Positions 1 through 8,146 of a stretch of DNA of 64,000 bases are shown here, one piece after another. A model generated the notes under the pieces. It did not search any database, was not told the DNA's origin, and saw only the letters and a program-made list of their open reading frames with translations. The DNA is taken from contig NW_027460412.1 of assembly GCF_050947875.1 (NCBI RefSeq), forward strand, positions 248,001 to 312,000, written 5' to 3'. Source of the DNA: Dermacentor variabilis (taxonomy: Eukaryota; Arthropoda; Arachnida; Ixodida; Ixodidae). The translations under genes were made by a program, and so were the position numbers. Position 1 is the first letter of the stretch, and each line of letters opens with the position of its first letter.

Positions 1-52
1 TCCTTTGGTAGAACTCCACGCGCGCGTTCTGCCAAAAGCACCATTTGCATGC
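1..52 (+). repeat. Truncated monomer at left window edge (subrepeat B)
   Basis: These are the last 52 bp of a B subrepeat; its first 8 bp lie outside the window. The copy carries TCCTTTGG where most have TCGTTTGG, and AACTCCACGCGCGCG in place of AAATCCACGTGCGCG. The same variant recurs at 6617, where a 1.4-kb segment begins that matches the window start. The array therefore continues to the left. Confidence 0.9.
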
Positions 53-53
53 A
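43..53. promoter_or_regulatory. ATTTGCATGCA: octamer-like and RY-like core
   Basis: ATTTGCAT (43-50) equals the POU-factor octamer and TGCATGCA (46-53) contains the plant RY core CATGCA bound by B3-domain proteins. Both overlap at the B/C junction and recur in most monomers, with another two TGCATG cores at 99-111. Which, if either, matters depends on the host, which I cannot identify. Chance occurrence in a repeat is quite possible. Confidence 0.3.
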
Positions 54-62
54 TATCTTGTG

Positions 63-76
63 GTTTTGCAGAAAAC
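63..76. repeat. Short dyad GTTTT-gcag-AAAAC in subrepeat C
   Basis: A perfect 5-bp inverted repeat around a 4-base loop. It is present in every monomer that has GAAAACAACG and is broken at the last pair in those with GAAAAGAACG. The GGAG variant (for example 5069-5072, TTTTGGAGAAAAC) changes only the loop. It could extrude a small hairpin; this is structural potential only. Confidence 0.75.
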
Positions 77-97
77 AACGTCCGCGTCTACCAAAAG

Positions 98-111
98 ATG
101 CATGTGCATGC
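98..111. other. 14-bp alternating purine-pyrimidine tract
   Basis: ATGCATGTGCATGC alternates purine and pyrimidine without interruption for 14 bases. The same monomer has TGCATGCATAT at 46-56 (11), CATGCGCG at 136-143 (8) and CACGTGCGCGT at 196-206 (11). Such tracts, especially those with CGCG, can adopt Z-DNA under negative supercoiling. They recur in every monomer. Confidence 0.7.
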
Positions 112-171
112 TTAACAAGTGGTTTGGCACAAATCCATGCGCGGGTGCTAAAAAGAGCAGCATGGGCGTGC
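112..171 (+). repeat. Subrepeat A (60 bp)
   Basis: It begins TTAACAAGTGG and ends GGGCGTGC. It is about 72% identical to B (43 of 60 by hand) and 68% to C. It holds the A5 tract of the monomer (CTAAAAAG) and the CATGCGCGGG core. The TAA at its first bases (TTAACAAG) ends most of the forward open frames in the array, which is why so many of those frames end at the same translated residues. Confidence 0.9.
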
Positions 172-174
172 TTA

Positions 175-202
175 GCACGTCGTTTGGTAGAAATCCACGT
201 GC
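175..202. repeat. Dyad GCACGT ... ACGTGC around 16 bp in subrepeat B
   Basis: Perfect 6-bp arms (175-180 and 197-202) flank CGTTTGGTAGAAATCC. Most monomers across the array keep both arms. Exceptions are families with GCTTAGCAGCACATTTGG, GCTTAGCGCGTCG or GCTTATCACGTCG, which alter the left arm. Such dyads are a known feature of some centromeric satellites; function here is not shown. Confidence 0.75.
196..201. promoter_or_regulatory. CACGTG palindrome, repeated once per monomer
   Basis: CACGTG is the core of the E-box/G-box class bound by bHLH and bZIP proteins (established for those families). Here it sits in B of most monomers, giving one potential site about every 179 bp. It is lost in CACATGCG and CATGTGCACG variants (for example 734 and 553). 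Any binding is untested and it may be incidental. Confidence 0.4.
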
Positions 203-510
203 GCGTACTGCCAAAAGCACCATTTGCATGCATATCTTGTGGTTTTGCAGAAAAGAACGTCCGCGTCTACCAAAAGATGCATGTGCATGCTTAACAAGTG
301 GTTTGGCACAAATCCATGCGCGGGTGCTAAAAAGAGCAGCATGGCCGTCCTTAGCACGTTGTTTGGTAGAAATCCACGTGCGCGTTCTGCCAAAAGCACC
401 ATTTGCATGCATATCTTGTGGTTTTGCAGAAAACAACGTCCGCGTCTACCAAAAGATACATGTGCATGCTTAACAAGTGGTTTGGCACAAATCCACGCGC
501 GGGTGCTAAA

Positions 511-533
511 AAGAGCAGATGGACGAGATTAGC
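511..533 (+). repeat. Variant 'AGATGGACGAGATTAGC', 178-bp monomer
   Basis: At the A/B junction AGCAGCATGGGCGTGCTTAGC is replaced by AGCAGATGGACGAGATTAGC, one base shorter with several substitutions. It recurs at about 870, 2660, 3015, 4445, 7130, 9998, 10350, 13580, 17160, 23430, 26650 and 57130, usually beside the CACATCTTTAG variant of C. A derivative with GATGAACGAG marks the 32.7-45.2 kb region. The change introduces the in-frame TAG that ends many forward frames in a translated ...ADGRD. Confidence 0.8.
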
Positions 534-763
534 ACGTCTTTTGGTAGAAGTCCATGTGCACGTTCTGCCAAAAGCACAATTTGCATGCGTATCTGGTGGT
601 TTTGCAGAAAACACTGGCCGCGTCTACCAAAAGATGCATGTGCATGCTTAACAAGTGGTTTGGCACAAATCCATGCGCGGGTGCTAAAAAGACCAGCATG
701 GCCGTGCTTAGCGCGTCGTTTGGTATAAATCCACATGCGCGTTCTGCCAAAAGCACCATTTGC

Positions 764-786
764 ATGCACATCTTTAGATTTTGCAG
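764..786 (+). repeat. Variant C subrepeat with GCACATCTTTAG
   Basis: The start of C reads GCATGCACATCTTTAGATTTTG instead of GCATGCATATCTTGTGGTTTTG. The variant recurs throughout (for example about 1660, 2555, 4335, 5235, 8455, 32625, 58090) and often precedes the AGATGGACGAG variant, so the two travel as one cassette. Confidence 0.8.
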
Positions 787-1013
787 AAAACAACGTCCGC
801 GTCTACCAAAAGATGCATGTGCATGCTTAACAAGTGGTTTGGCACAAATCCACGCGCGGGTGCTAAAAAGAGCAGATGGACGAGATTAGCACGTCGTGTG
901 CTAGAAATCTACGTGCGCGCTCTGCCAAAAGCACCATTTGCATGCATACCATGTGGTTTTGCAGAAAACAACGTCCGCGTCTACCAAAAGATGCATGAGC
1001 AAGCTTAACAAGT

Positions 1014-1040
1014 GGTTTGTCTCAAATCCATGGGCGGGTG
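1014..1040 (+). repeat. Variant A subrepeat with GTTTGTCTCAAATCC
   Basis: GGTTTGGCACAAATCCATGCGCGGG is altered to GTTTGTCTCAAATCCATGGGCGGG, with GAGCAAGC upstream. It recurs at about 7632, 25185, 28045, 31268, 34650, 41247 and 43740, in each case beside the related CCCGTTCTGCC B variant or its neighbours. It is a useful diagnostic marker of one monomer lineage. Confidence 0.75.
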
Positions 1041-2005
1041 CTAAAAAGAGCAGCATGGGCGTGCTTAGCACGTCATTTGGTAGAAATCCACGTGCGCGTT
1101 CTGCCAAAACCACCATTTGCATGCATATCTTGTGGTTTTGCAGAAAACAACGTGCGCGTCTACCAAAAGATGCATGTGCATGTTTAACAAGTGGTTTGGC
1201 ACAAATCCATGCGCGGGTGCTAAAAAAAGCAGCATGGGCGTGCTTATCACGTCGTTTGGTAGAAATCTAAGTGCGCGTTCTGCCAAAAGCACCATTTGCA
1301 TGCATATCTTGTGGTTTTGCAGAAAAGAACGTCCGCGTCTACCAAAAGATGCATGTGCATGCTTAACAAGTGGTTTGGCACAAATCCATGCGCGGGTGCT
1401 AAAAAGAGCAGCATGGGCGTGCTTAGCACGTCGTTTGGTAGAAATCCACGTGCGCGTACTGCCAAAAGCACCATTTGCATGCATACCTTGTGGTTTTGCA
1501 GAAAACAACGTCCGCGTCTACCAAAAGATACATGTGCATGCTTAACAAGTGATTTGGCACAAATCCACGCGCGGGTGCTAAAAAGAGCAGCATGGCCGTG
1601 CTTAGCGCGTCGTTTGGTAGAAACCCACGTGCGCGTTCTGCCAAAAGCACCATTTGCATGCACATCTTTAGGTTTTGCAGAAAACAACGTCCGCGTCTAC
1701 TAAAGATGCATGTGCATGCTTAACAAATGGTTTGGCACAAATCCATGCGCGGGTGCTAAAAAGAGCACCATGGGCGTGCTTGGTACGTCGTTTGGTAGAA
1801 ATCCACGTGCGCGTTCTGCCTAAACCGCCATTTGCATGCATATCTTGTGGTTTTGCAGAAAACAACATCCGCGTCTGCCAAAATATGCACGTGCATGCTA
1901 AACAAGTGGTTTGGCACAAATCCATGCGCGGGTGCTAAAAAGAGCAGCATGGGCGTGCTTAGCACATCGTTTGGTAGAAATCCACGTGCGCGTTCTGCCA
2001 AAAGC

Positions 2006-2024
2006 ACCATTTATTTCCATGCAT
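2006..2024 (+). repeat. 4-bp insertion variant, 183-bp monomer
   Basis: CACCATTTATTTCCATGC has four extra bases relative to CACCATTTGCATGC. The form CCATTTATTTGC recurs at about 5580, 8802, 11850, 15432 and 19013. A sister form, CCATTAATTTGC, recurs at about 5942, 12212, 15794, 19375, 20808, 22600, 29574, 31725, 35106, 40266, 43300, 44020, 46690, 48475, 52560 and 61830. 183 is divisible by three, so these monomers keep reading frame and produce the longest open frames of the array. Confidence 0.8.
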
Positions 2025-2190
2025 ATCTTGTGGTTTTGGAGAAAACAACGTCCGCATCTACCAAAAGATGCATGTGCATGCTTAACAAGTGGTTTGGCAC
2101 AAATCCATGCGCGGGTGCTAAAAAAAGCAGCATGGGCGTGCCTAGCACGCCGTTTGGTAGAAATCCACATGCGCGTTCTGCCAAAAGCAC

Positions 2191-2300
2191 CATTTGCATA
2201 TATAGCTTGTGGTTTCGCAGAAAACAACGTCCGGGTCTACCAAAAGATGCATGTGCATGCTTAAAAAGTGTTTTGGCACAAATCCATGCGCGGGTGCTAA
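2191..2300 (+). repeat. Variant with GCATATATAGC and GTTTCGCAG
   Basis: At the B/C junction TTTGCATGCATATC is replaced by TTTGCATATATAGC, often followed by TGGTTTCGCAG, CGTCCGGGTCTACC and CTTAAAAAGTGTTTTGG. It recurs at about 29 places, for example 3630, 6308, 9530, 11496, 20634, 24929, 29761, 41706, 52750, 55777 and 62017. It destroys the GCATGC palindrome and creates a TATATA string. There is no sign that it is a promoter. Confidence 0.75.
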
Positions 2301-2382
2301 AAAGAGCAGCATGGGCGTGCTTAGCACGTCGTTTGGAAGAAATCCACGTGCGCGTTCTGCGAAAAGCACCATTTGCATTCAC

Positions 2383-2557
2383 ATCTTCTGGTTTTGCAGA
2401 AAACAACGTCCGCGTCTACCAAAGATACATGTGCATGCTTAAGTGGTTTGGCAGAAATCAATGCGCGGGTGCTAAAAAGAGCAGCATGGGCGTGCTTAGC
2501 ACGTCCTTTGGTAGAAATCCACGTGCGTGTTCTGCCAAAAGCACCATTTGCATGCAC
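2383..2557 (+). repeat. 175-bp monomer with CTTAAGTGG and GGCAGAAATCAATG
   Basis: Two deletions shorten this monomer by 4 bp: one A is lost in CTACCAAAGATAC, and three bases in CTTAAGTGGTTTGG (others CTTAACAAGTGG). The A subrepeat then reads GGCAGAAATCAATGCG, a form between A (GGCACAAATCCATGCG) and C (TGCAGAAAACAACG). It recurs at about 4580, 6552, 32155, 32863, 35538, 37137, 41950, 44450, 47830, 50325, 52995, 56020, 58513, 62270 and 63340. The hybrid look suggests conversion between subrepeats. Confidence 0.75.
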
Positions 2558-4924
2558 ATCTTTAGGTTTTGCAGAAAACAACATCTGCGTCTACCAAAAG
2601 ATGCATGTGCATGCTTAACAAGTGGTTTGGCACAAATCCACGCGCGGGTGCTAAAAAGAGCAGATGGACGAGATTAGCACGTCTTTTGGTAGAAGTCCAT
2701 GTGCGCGTTCTGCCAAAAGCACAATTTGCATGCATATCTTGTGGTTTTGCAGAAAACAGTGTCCGCGTCTACCAAAAGATGCATGTGCATGCTTAACAAG
2801 TGGTTTGGCACAAATCCATGCGCTGGTGCTAAAAAGACCAGCATGGCCGTGCTTAGCGCGTCGTCTGGTATAAATCCACGTGCGCGTTCGGCCAAAAGCA
2901 CCATTTGCATGCACATCTTTAGATTTTGCAGAAAACAACGTCCGCGTCTACCAAAAGATGCATGTGCATGCTTAACAAGTGGTTTGGCACAAATCCACGC
3001 GCGCGTGCTAAAAAGAGCAGATGGACGACATTAGCACGTCGTTTGCTATAAATCTACGTGCGCGCTCTGCCAAAAGCACCATTTGCATGCATACCTTGTG
3101 GTTTTGCAGAAAACAACGTCCACGTCTACCAAAAGATGCATGTGCGTGCTTAACAAGTGGTTTGGCACAAATCCATGCGCGGCTGCTAAAAACAGCAGCA
3201 TAGGCGTTCTTAGCACGTCGTTTGGTAGAAATCCACGTGCGCGTTCTGCCAAAAGCACAATTTGCATGCATATCTTGTGGTTTTGCAGAAAAGAACGTCC
3301 GCGTCTACCAAAAGATGCATGTGCATGCTTAACATGTGGTTTGGCACAAATCCATGCGCGGGTGCTAAAAAGAGCAGCATGGGCGTGCTTAGCAAGTCGT
3401 TTGGTAGAAGTCCACGTGCGCGTTCTGCCAAAAGCACCATTTGCATGCACATCTTGTGGTTTTGCAGAAAACAACGTCCGCGTCTACCAAAAGATGCATG
3501 TGCATGCTTAACAAGTGCTTTGGCACAAATCCATGCGCCGGTGCTAAAAAGAGCAGCGTGGGCGTGCCTAGCACGTCGTTTTGTAGAAATCCACGTGCGC
3601 GTTCTGCAAAAAGCACCATTTGCATATATAGCTTGTGGTTTCGCAGAAAACAACGTCCGCGTCTACCAAAAGATGCATGTGCATGCTTAACAAGTGGTTT
3701 GGCACAAATCCATGCGCGGGTGCTAAAAAGAGAAGCATGGGCGTGCTTAGCACGTCCTTTGGTAGAAATCCACGTGCGCGTTCTGCCAAAAGCACTATTT
3801 GCATGCATATCTTGTGGTTTTGCAGAAAACAACGTCCGCGTCTACCAAAAGATGCATGTACATGCTTAACAAGTGGTTTGCCACAAATCCATGCGCGGGT
3901 GCTAAAAAGAGCAGCATGGGCGTGCTTTTCACGTCGTTTGGTAGAAATCCAAGTGCGCGTTCTGCCAAAAGCACCATTTGCATGCATATCTTGTGGTTTT
4001 GCAGAAAACAACGTCCGCGTCTACCAAAAGATGCATGTGCATGCTTAACAAGTGGTTTGGCACCAATCCATGCGCGGGTGCTAAAAGGGGCAGCATGGAC
4101 CTGCTTAGCACGTTGTTTGGTAGAAATCCACGTGCGCGTTCTGACAAAAGCACCATTTGCATGCATATCTTGTGGTTTTGCAGAAAACAACGTCCGCGTC
4201 TACCAAAAGATGCATGTGCATGCTTAACAAGTGGTTTGGCACAAATCCATGCGCGGGTGCTAAAAAGAGCAGCATGGCCGTGCTTAGCGCGTCGTTTGGT
4301 AGAAATCCACGTGCGCGTTCTGCCAAAAGCACCATTTGCATGCACATCTTTAGGTTTTGCAGAAAACAACGTCCACGTCTACCAAAAGATGCATGTGCAT
4401 GCTTAACAAGTGGTTTGGCACAAATCCACGCGCGGGTGCTAAAAAGAGCAGATAGACGAGATTAGCACGTCGTCTGCTAGAAATCTACGTGCGCGCTCTG
4501 CCAAAAGCACCATTTGCATGCATATCTTGTGGTTTTGCAGAAAAGAACGTCCGCGTCTACCAAAAGATGCATGTGCATGCTTAAGTGGTTTGGCAGAAAT
4601 CAATGCGCGGGTGCTAAAAAGAGCAGCATGGGCGTGCTTAGCACGTCCTTTGGTAGAAATCCACGTGCGTGTTCTGCCAAAAGCACCATTTGCATGCACA
4701 TCTTTAGGTTTTGCAGAAAACAACATCTGCGTCTACCAAAAGATGCATGTGCATGCTTAACAAGTGGTTTGGCACAAATCCACGCGCGGGTGCTAAAAAG
4801 AGCAGATGGACGAGATTAGCACGTCTTTTGGTAGAAGTCCATGTGCGCGTTCTGCCAAAAGCACAATTTGCATGCATATCTTGTGGTTTTGCAGAAAACA
4901 GTGTCCGCGTCTACCAAAAGATGC

Positions 4925-5970
4925 ATGTGCATGCTTAACAAGTGGTTTCGCACAAATCCATGCGCGGGTGCTAAAAAGAGCAGCATGGGCGTGCTTGGCA
5001 CTTAATTTGGTAGAAATCCACGTGCCCGTTCTGCCAAAAGCACCATTTGCATGCATACCTTTTGGTTTTGGAGAAAACAACGTTCGCGTCTTCGAAAAGA
5101 TGCATGTGCATGCTTAACAAGTGGTTTGGCACAAATCCACGCGCGGGTGCTAAAAAGAGCAGCATGGCCGTGCTTAGCGCGTCGTTTGGTAGAAATCCAC
5201 GTGCGCGTCCTGCCAAAAGCACCATTTGCATGCACATCTTTAGGTTTTGCAGAAAACAAACTCCGCGTCTACTAAAGATGCATGTGCATGCTTAACAAGT
5301 GGTTTGGCACAAATCCATGCGCGGGTGCTAAGAAGAGCAGCATGGGCGTGCTTGGTACGTCGTTTGGTAGAAATCCACGTGCGCGTTCTGCCAAAACCGC
5401 CATTTGCATGCTTATCTTGTGGTTTTGCAGAAAACAACGTCCGCGTCTACCAAAATATGCACGTGCATGCTAAACAAGTGGTTTGGCACAAATCCATGCG
5501 CGGGTGCTAAAAAGAGCAGCATGGGCGTGCTTAGCACATCGTTTGGTAGAAATCCACGTGCGCGTTCTGCCAAAAGCACCATTTATTTGCATGCATATCT
5601 TGTTGTTTTGCAGAAAACAACGTCTGCGTCTACCAAAAGATGCATGTGCATGCTTAACAAGTGGTTTGGCACAAATCCATGCGCGGGTGCTAAAAAGAAC
5701 AGCATGCGTGTGCTTAGCAGCACATTTGGTAGAAATCCACGTGCGCGTTCTGCCAAAAGCACCGTTTGCATGCATACCTTGTGGTTTTGCAGAAAACAAC
5801 GTCCGCGTCTACCAAAACATGCATGTGCATGCTTAACAAGTGGTTTGGCAAAAATCCATGCGCGGGTGCTAAAAAGAGCAGCATGGGCGTGCTTAGCACG
5901 TCGATTGGTAGAAATCCACGTGCGCTTTCTTCCAAAAGAACCATTAATTTGCATGCATATCTTGTGGTTT
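4925..5970 (+). repeat. Copied segment, first copy (offset 3222)
   Basis: About 1.05 kb matches 8147-9192 at an offset of exactly 18 monomers. Shared rare bases include GGCACTTAATTTGG, CGTCTTCGAAAAG, ACAAACTCCGCG, AAGAAGAGCAGC and GCATGCTTATCTTG. I noticed a few differences, for example GTCCTGCC/GTTCTGCC and CTTGTTG/CTTGTCG. Confidence 0.8.
5391..5830 (+). repeat. Recurrent cassette 'AACCGCC ... AAGAACAGC'
   Basis: A run of two to three monomers is marked by CCAAAACCGCCATTTGC in B and then AAAAAGAACAGCATGCGTG plus GCTTAGCAGCACATTTGG. The same cassette reappears at about 8612, 11660, 15243, 18824, 26165, 29207, 39897, 46322 and 61463, in blocks with otherwise different neighbours. In the 39.9- and 46.3-kb copies AACAGCATG reads AACAGCGTG. 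Its spread shows that blocks were copied more than once from a common source. Confidence 0.75.
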
Positions 5971-6616
5971 TGCAGAAAAGAACGTCCGCGTCTACCAAAA
6001 GATGCATGTGCATGCTTAACATGTGGTTTGGCACAAATCCATGCGCGGGTGCTAAAAAGAGCAGCATGGCCGTGCTTAGCAAGTCGTTTGGTAGAAATCC
6101 ACGTGCGTGTTCTGCCAAAAGCATCATCTGCATGCATATCTTGTGGTTTTGCAGAAAACAACGTCCGCGTCTACCAAAAGATGCATGTGCATGCTTAACA
6201 AGTGGTTTGGCACAAATCCATGCGCGGTTGTTAAAAAAAGCAGCATGGGCGTGCCTAGCACGCCGTTTGGTAGAAATCCACGTGCGCGTTCTGCCAAAAA
6301 CACCATTTGCATATATAGCTTGTGGTTTCGCAGAAAACAACGTCCGGGTCTACCAAAAGATGCATGTTCATGCTTAAAAAGTGTTTTGGCACAAATCCAC
6401 GCGCGGGTGCTAAAAAGAGCAGCATGGGCGTGCTTAGCACGTCGTTTGGAAGAAATCCACGTGCGCGTTCTGCCAAAAGCACCATTTGCATTCACATCTT
6501 CTGGTTTTGCAGAAAACAACGTCCGCGTCTACCAAAGATACATGTGCATGCTTAAGTGGTTTGGCATAAATCAATGCGCGGGTGCTAAAAAGAGCAGCAT
6601 GGGCGTGCTTAGCACG

Positions 6617-8010
6617 TCCTTTGGTAGAACTCCACGCGCGCGTTCTGCCAAAAGCACCATTTGCATGCATATCTTGTGGTTTTGCAGAAAACAACGTCCG
6701 CGTCTACCAAAAGATGCATGTGCATGCTTAACAAGTGGTTTGGCACAAATCCATGCGCGGGTGCTAAAAAGAGCAGCATGGGCGTGCTTAGCACGTCGTT
6801 TGGTAGAAATCCACGTGCGCGTACTGCCAAAAGCACCATTTGCATGCATATCTTGTGGTTTTGCAGAAAAGAACGTCCGCGTCTACCAAAAGATGCATGT
6901 GCATGCTTAACAAGTGGTTTGGCACAAATCCATGCGCGGGTGCTAAAAAGAGCAGCATGGCTGTCCTTAGCACGTTGTTTGGTAGAAATCCACGTGCGCG
7001 TTCTGCCAAAAGCACCATTTGCATGCATATCTTGTGGTTTTGCAGAAAACAACGTCCGCGTCTACCAAAAGATACATGTGCATGCTTAACAAGTGGTTTG
7101 GCACAAATCCACGCGCGGGTGCTAAAAAGAGCAGATGGACGAGATTAGCACGTCTTTTGGTAGAAGTCCATGTGCACGTTCTGCCAAAAGCACAATTTGC
7201 ATGCATATCTTGTGGTTTTGCAGAAAACACTGGCCGCGTCTACCAAAAGATGCATGTGCATGCTTAACAAGTGGTTTGGCACAAATCCATGCGCGGGTGC
7301 TAAAAAGACCAGCATGGCCGTGCTTAGCGCGTCGTTTGGTATAAATCCACGTGCGCGTTCTGCCAAAGCACCATTTGCATGCACATCTTTAGATTTTGCA
7401 GAAAACAACGTCCGCGTCTACCAAAAGATGCATGTGCATGCTTAACAAGTGGTTTGGCACAAATCCACGAGCGGGTGCTAAAAAGAGCAGATGGACGAGA
7501 TTAGCACGTCGTGTGCTAGAAATCTACGTGCGCGCTCTGCCAAAAGCACCATTTGCATGCATACCTTGTGGTTTTGCAGAAAACAACGTCCGCGTCTACC
7601 AAAAGATGCATGAGCAAGCTTAACAAGTGGTTTGTCTCAAATCCATGGGCGGGTGCTAAAAAGAGCAGCATGGGCGTGCTTAGCACGTCATTTGGTAGAA
7701 ATCCACGTGCGCGTTCTGCCAAAACCACCATTTGCATGCATATCTTGTGGTTTTGCAGAAAACAACGTGCGCGTCTACCAAAAGATGCATGTGCATGTTT
7801 AACAAGTGGTTTGGCACAAATCCATGCGCGGGTGCTAAAAAAAGCAGCATGGGCGTGCTTATCACGTCGTTTGGTAGAAATCTAAGTGCGCGTTCTGCCA
7901 AAAGCACCATTTGCATGCATATCTTGTGGTTTTGCAGAAAAGAACGTCCGCGTCTACCAAAAGATGCATGTGCATGCTTAACAAGTGGTTTGGCACAAAT
8001 CCATGCGCGG
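6617..8010 (+). repeat. Copied segment, second copy (offset 6616)
   Basis: Matches 1-1395 (see that entry). Part of it, about 6680-7500, is copied again at 9548-10368 (offset 2868, 16 monomers), joining this segment to the regular HOR that follows. Confidence 0.85.
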
Positions 8011-8146
8011 GTTCTAAAAAGAGCAGCATGGGCGTGCTTAGCATGTTGTTTGGTAGAAATGCACGTGCGCGTTCTGCCAAAAGCACCATTTGCATGCATA
8101 TCTTGTGGTTTTGCAGAAAACAACGTCCGCGTCTACCAAAAGATAC

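Larger units (their letters stand above)
47..111. repeat. Long-spaced inverted repeat bounding subrepeat C
   Basis: GCATGCATAT (47-56) and ATGTGCATGC (102-111) are inverted with one mismatch over 10 bp, separated by 45 bp. In monomers with GCATGCACATCTTTAG the mismatch is corrected and the arms are perfect. The C subrepeat could form the loop of a cruciform. Confidence 0.65.
53..111 (+). repeat. Subrepeat C (59 bp)
   Basis: It runs from ATATCTTGTGG to ATGTGCATGC. Aligned by hand to B it matches at 44 of 59 aligned positions with one gap; to A it matches at 40 of 59. Shared landmarks are the TTGTGGTTTTGCAGAAAA block (GTGGTTTGGCACAAAT in A, GTCGTTTGGTAGAAAT in B), a CG-rich core CGTCCGCGT, a CCAAAAG tract, and a terminal GCATGC or GCGTGC. 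The missing base lies just after the CG-rich core. The GAAAACAACG/GAAAAGAACG dimorphism (for example 71-80 versus 250-259) separates two large monomer classes. Confidence 0.9.
53..231 (+). repeat. Reference 179-bp monomer (subrepeats C-A-B)
   Basis: This is the first complete monomer, used here as the coordinate reference; the next begins at 232. It divides into C (53-111), A (112-171) and B (172-231), three related units of 59, 60 and 60 bp. The consensus has about 87 G+C in 179 bases (49%) and 11 CpG, close to the number expected from base composition. 179 bp is close to 17 turns of B-DNA and about the length of a nucleosome with short linker, a common property of centromeric satellites; nucleosome phasing is inferred. 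The choice of starting base is arbitrary for a tandem repeat. Confidence 0.95.
172..231 (+). repeat. Subrepeat B (60 bp)
   Basis: It begins TTAGCACGTCG and ends TTTGCATGC. It carries five CpG, the CACGTG palindrome, an alternating CACGTGCGCGT tract and the GCACGT/ACGTGC dyad. It also contains the site of the recurrent 4-bp insertion (CCATTTATTTGC or CCATTAATTTGC), which makes 183-bp monomers. Confidence 0.9.
1..1395 (+). repeat. Copied segment, first copy (offset 6616)
   Basis: The first ~1.4 kb matches 6617-8010 nearly base for base, including the odd AACTCCACGCGCGCG at the window start, GTTTGTCTCAAATCC at about 1016 and CATGTTTAACAAG at about 1180. Differences I saw include GGCCGTCC versus GGCTGTCC (about 345) and a single-base deletion near 7366. 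The match fails at about 1396/8011, where GGGTGCTAAAAAG becomes GGGTTCTAAAAAG. The offset corresponds to 37 monomers. Confidence 0.85.

Noticed and set aside
98..111. Terminator or regulatory hairpin at ATGCATGTGCATGC
   Set aside because: There is no following T-run and no gene to terminate; it is part of every monomer.
53..231. CENP-B box in the monomer
   Set aside because: The required TTCG-N4-A-N2-CGGG pattern is absent. Nearest strings such as GTTTCGCAGAAAACAACG match the TTCG and A positions but not CGGG.
53..231. Alpha satellite, Arabidopsis 178-bp or maize 180-bp knob repeat
   Set aside because: Length is similar, but the sequence does not resemble what I know of those families; only length would support the link.
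45..473. 142-codon forward frame, one of hundreds of similar open frames on both strands
   Set aside because: It repeats with the satellite period, overlaps equally long antisense frames, starts with TTG, has no ribosome-binding or promoter context, and its length follows from 60-bp subrepeats and a stop in TTAACAAG.
6308..6322. TATA-box promoter at GCATATATAGC
   Set aside because: It is a simple two- to three-base variant of the GCATGCATATC junction within the satellite, with no gene downstream.
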